A DNA stretch of 64,000 nt from Rhea pennata (taxonomy: Eukaryota; Chordata; Aves; Rheiformes; Rheidae), in the NCBI RefSeq assembly GCF_028389875.1, contig NC_084666.1, forward strand, positions 32,582,308-32,646,307. The letters run 5' to 3'. The notes below the pieces were generated by a model. That model was not told where the DNA came from. It did not search any database and was given only the letters and a program-made list of their open reading frames with translations. The translations under genes were made by a program, and so were the position numbers. This document shows, one piece after another, positions 63,200-64,000 of this stretch (position 1 is its first letter; every line of letters begins with the position of its first letter).

Positions 63200-64000
63200 T
63201 CTTCTCAAAATGCAGCGCTCCCTTTTCTGTCTAGTGTGGCCTTGCCAGTACATGCGTGACTGGGCTGTGGGTTAGAGCAGTCGTTAACAGTTTGCTTTTA
63301 GCCTTGTGGTCTGTGTTTCTGCTTCACAACAATGGCCCCCAAAGCTCGTCTCCTTTTTCTGATCACGCTGACTTGTCAAATGAAAGACGCCAGCTCGACC
63401 AAACTTTTCCGCGCGTGTACACCTGACCGTCCGTCCTTGTTATTTCTGATTTTGTAACTCATCTATGCTTTCAAACTTTTCTCAGCACCACGAAGGAACC
63501 TGCTAGAAGTGAAGGATGAAATTCTCATATATGGTTAGGTCAAGGTTTTTAATGCCACCGAAATCACAGCCACTTGATAAAAATGCGTAGCTTTCCTCAG
63601 TGAATGATACTAGAGCTTGTGGATGATTTCAGACGCCGCTACAGCTACTTTTATCAGGTTCAGGGCCCCTGGCTATCTTTGCCCAAGTGCTTGGTGAGAC
63701 ATCTGTGGTTTCTGTCTATGTACCTAACCTGACTATCCCCTACTTTTGTCTGTGGAGCTGTGTCTGAGTGGTTATGTCTGCTATATAAAGTGAAAGGAAC
63801 AGTGTGTCCTTAATGGATTTTTGGAGGTTTTGGCATGTGTCTCATTTTGAAGTCCAAACTCTGCTAAGGATGGATTAGTCAGCTTTGTGGAGAATGAGGC
63901 TGGGAAGAAGCATGAATTTGTCAGTAAAAGTGATTCGAATCAAGCTGCTGGTGGATGTGTATCGAGAGTGCTTTTTGTGTCTCCGGCACTCTAAATTCCT
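63200..64000. other. Upstream flank of FRG1, no gene recognised
   Basis: Mixed-composition DNA with scattered CpGs near 63405-63435. I found no exon with splice sites and a recognisable protein, and no repeat. A neighbouring gene may begin beyond the window. Confidence 0.5.

Noticed and set aside
62675-63253. Several overlapping frames of 75-124 codons on both strands at the FRG1 5' end
   Set aside because: GC-rich composition artefacts. Only the FRG1 exon 1 and exon 2 segments match a known protein and have splice sites.
1-64000. CRISPR arrays, operons, tRNA or rRNA genes
   Set aside because: None seen. The window is eukaryotic, and I noticed no cloverleaf or rRNA-like segment, although structured small RNAs cannot be excluded without a search.

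Overview
The window looks like bird genomic DNA. Protein-coding genes are split into many small exons with GT..AG introns, the genes are compact for vertebrates, CpG-rich promoter blocks sit in AT-rich surroundings, and the only recognisable interspersed repeats are three 5'-truncated CR1 LINE pieces. I saw no bacterial or phage features. The species cannot be fixed from the sequence alone.

Layout. (1) 1-16340, plus strand: the 3' part of PCM1, a centriolar satellite scaffold: 17 coding exons encoding the last 773 residues, plus one candidate 57-nt cassette exon; its 3' UTR runs to about 16650. (2) 16.65-20.16 kb: convergent intergenic DNA with a C-run, an unassigned 140-codon ORF and a 29-bp x 4 tandem repeat. 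(3) 20166-23454, minus strand: a complete, intron-containing gene for a TFIIE-alpha (GTF2E1-type) protein of 422 residues, with GC-rich DNA upstream at 24.3-25.1 kb. (4) 25.1-34.0 kb: AT-rich intergenic DNA with one GC-rich patch. (5) 34646-50881, minus strand: complete ASAH1 (acid ceramidase), 14 coding exons, 396 residues, carrying two antisense CR1 insertions, with a CpG-island promoter at 50.3-51.1 kb. (6) 51.2-57.06 kb: intergenic DNA. (7) 57060-63047, minus strand: complete FRG1, 9 coding exons, 256 residues, CpG-rich promoter. (8) 63.2-64 kb: no supported gene.

All exon boundaries below were read by hand from GT/AG sites, phase continuity and recalled human orthologues. For every gene the exon lengths sum to a whole number of codons ending in a stop. 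The genes do not form one pathway: they are a centrosome scaffold, a basal transcription factor, a lysosomal hydrolase and an RNA-associated nuclear protein. The most interesting item is the TFIIE-alpha gene. It sits between PCM1 and ASAH1, which is not where I recall GTF2E1 in human (3q13), it keeps introns, and it is clearly diverged. It therefore looks like a second TFIIE-alpha gene, not a retrocopy. The PCM1-ASAH1-FRG1 order also joins markers that are on 8p22 and 4q35 in human.
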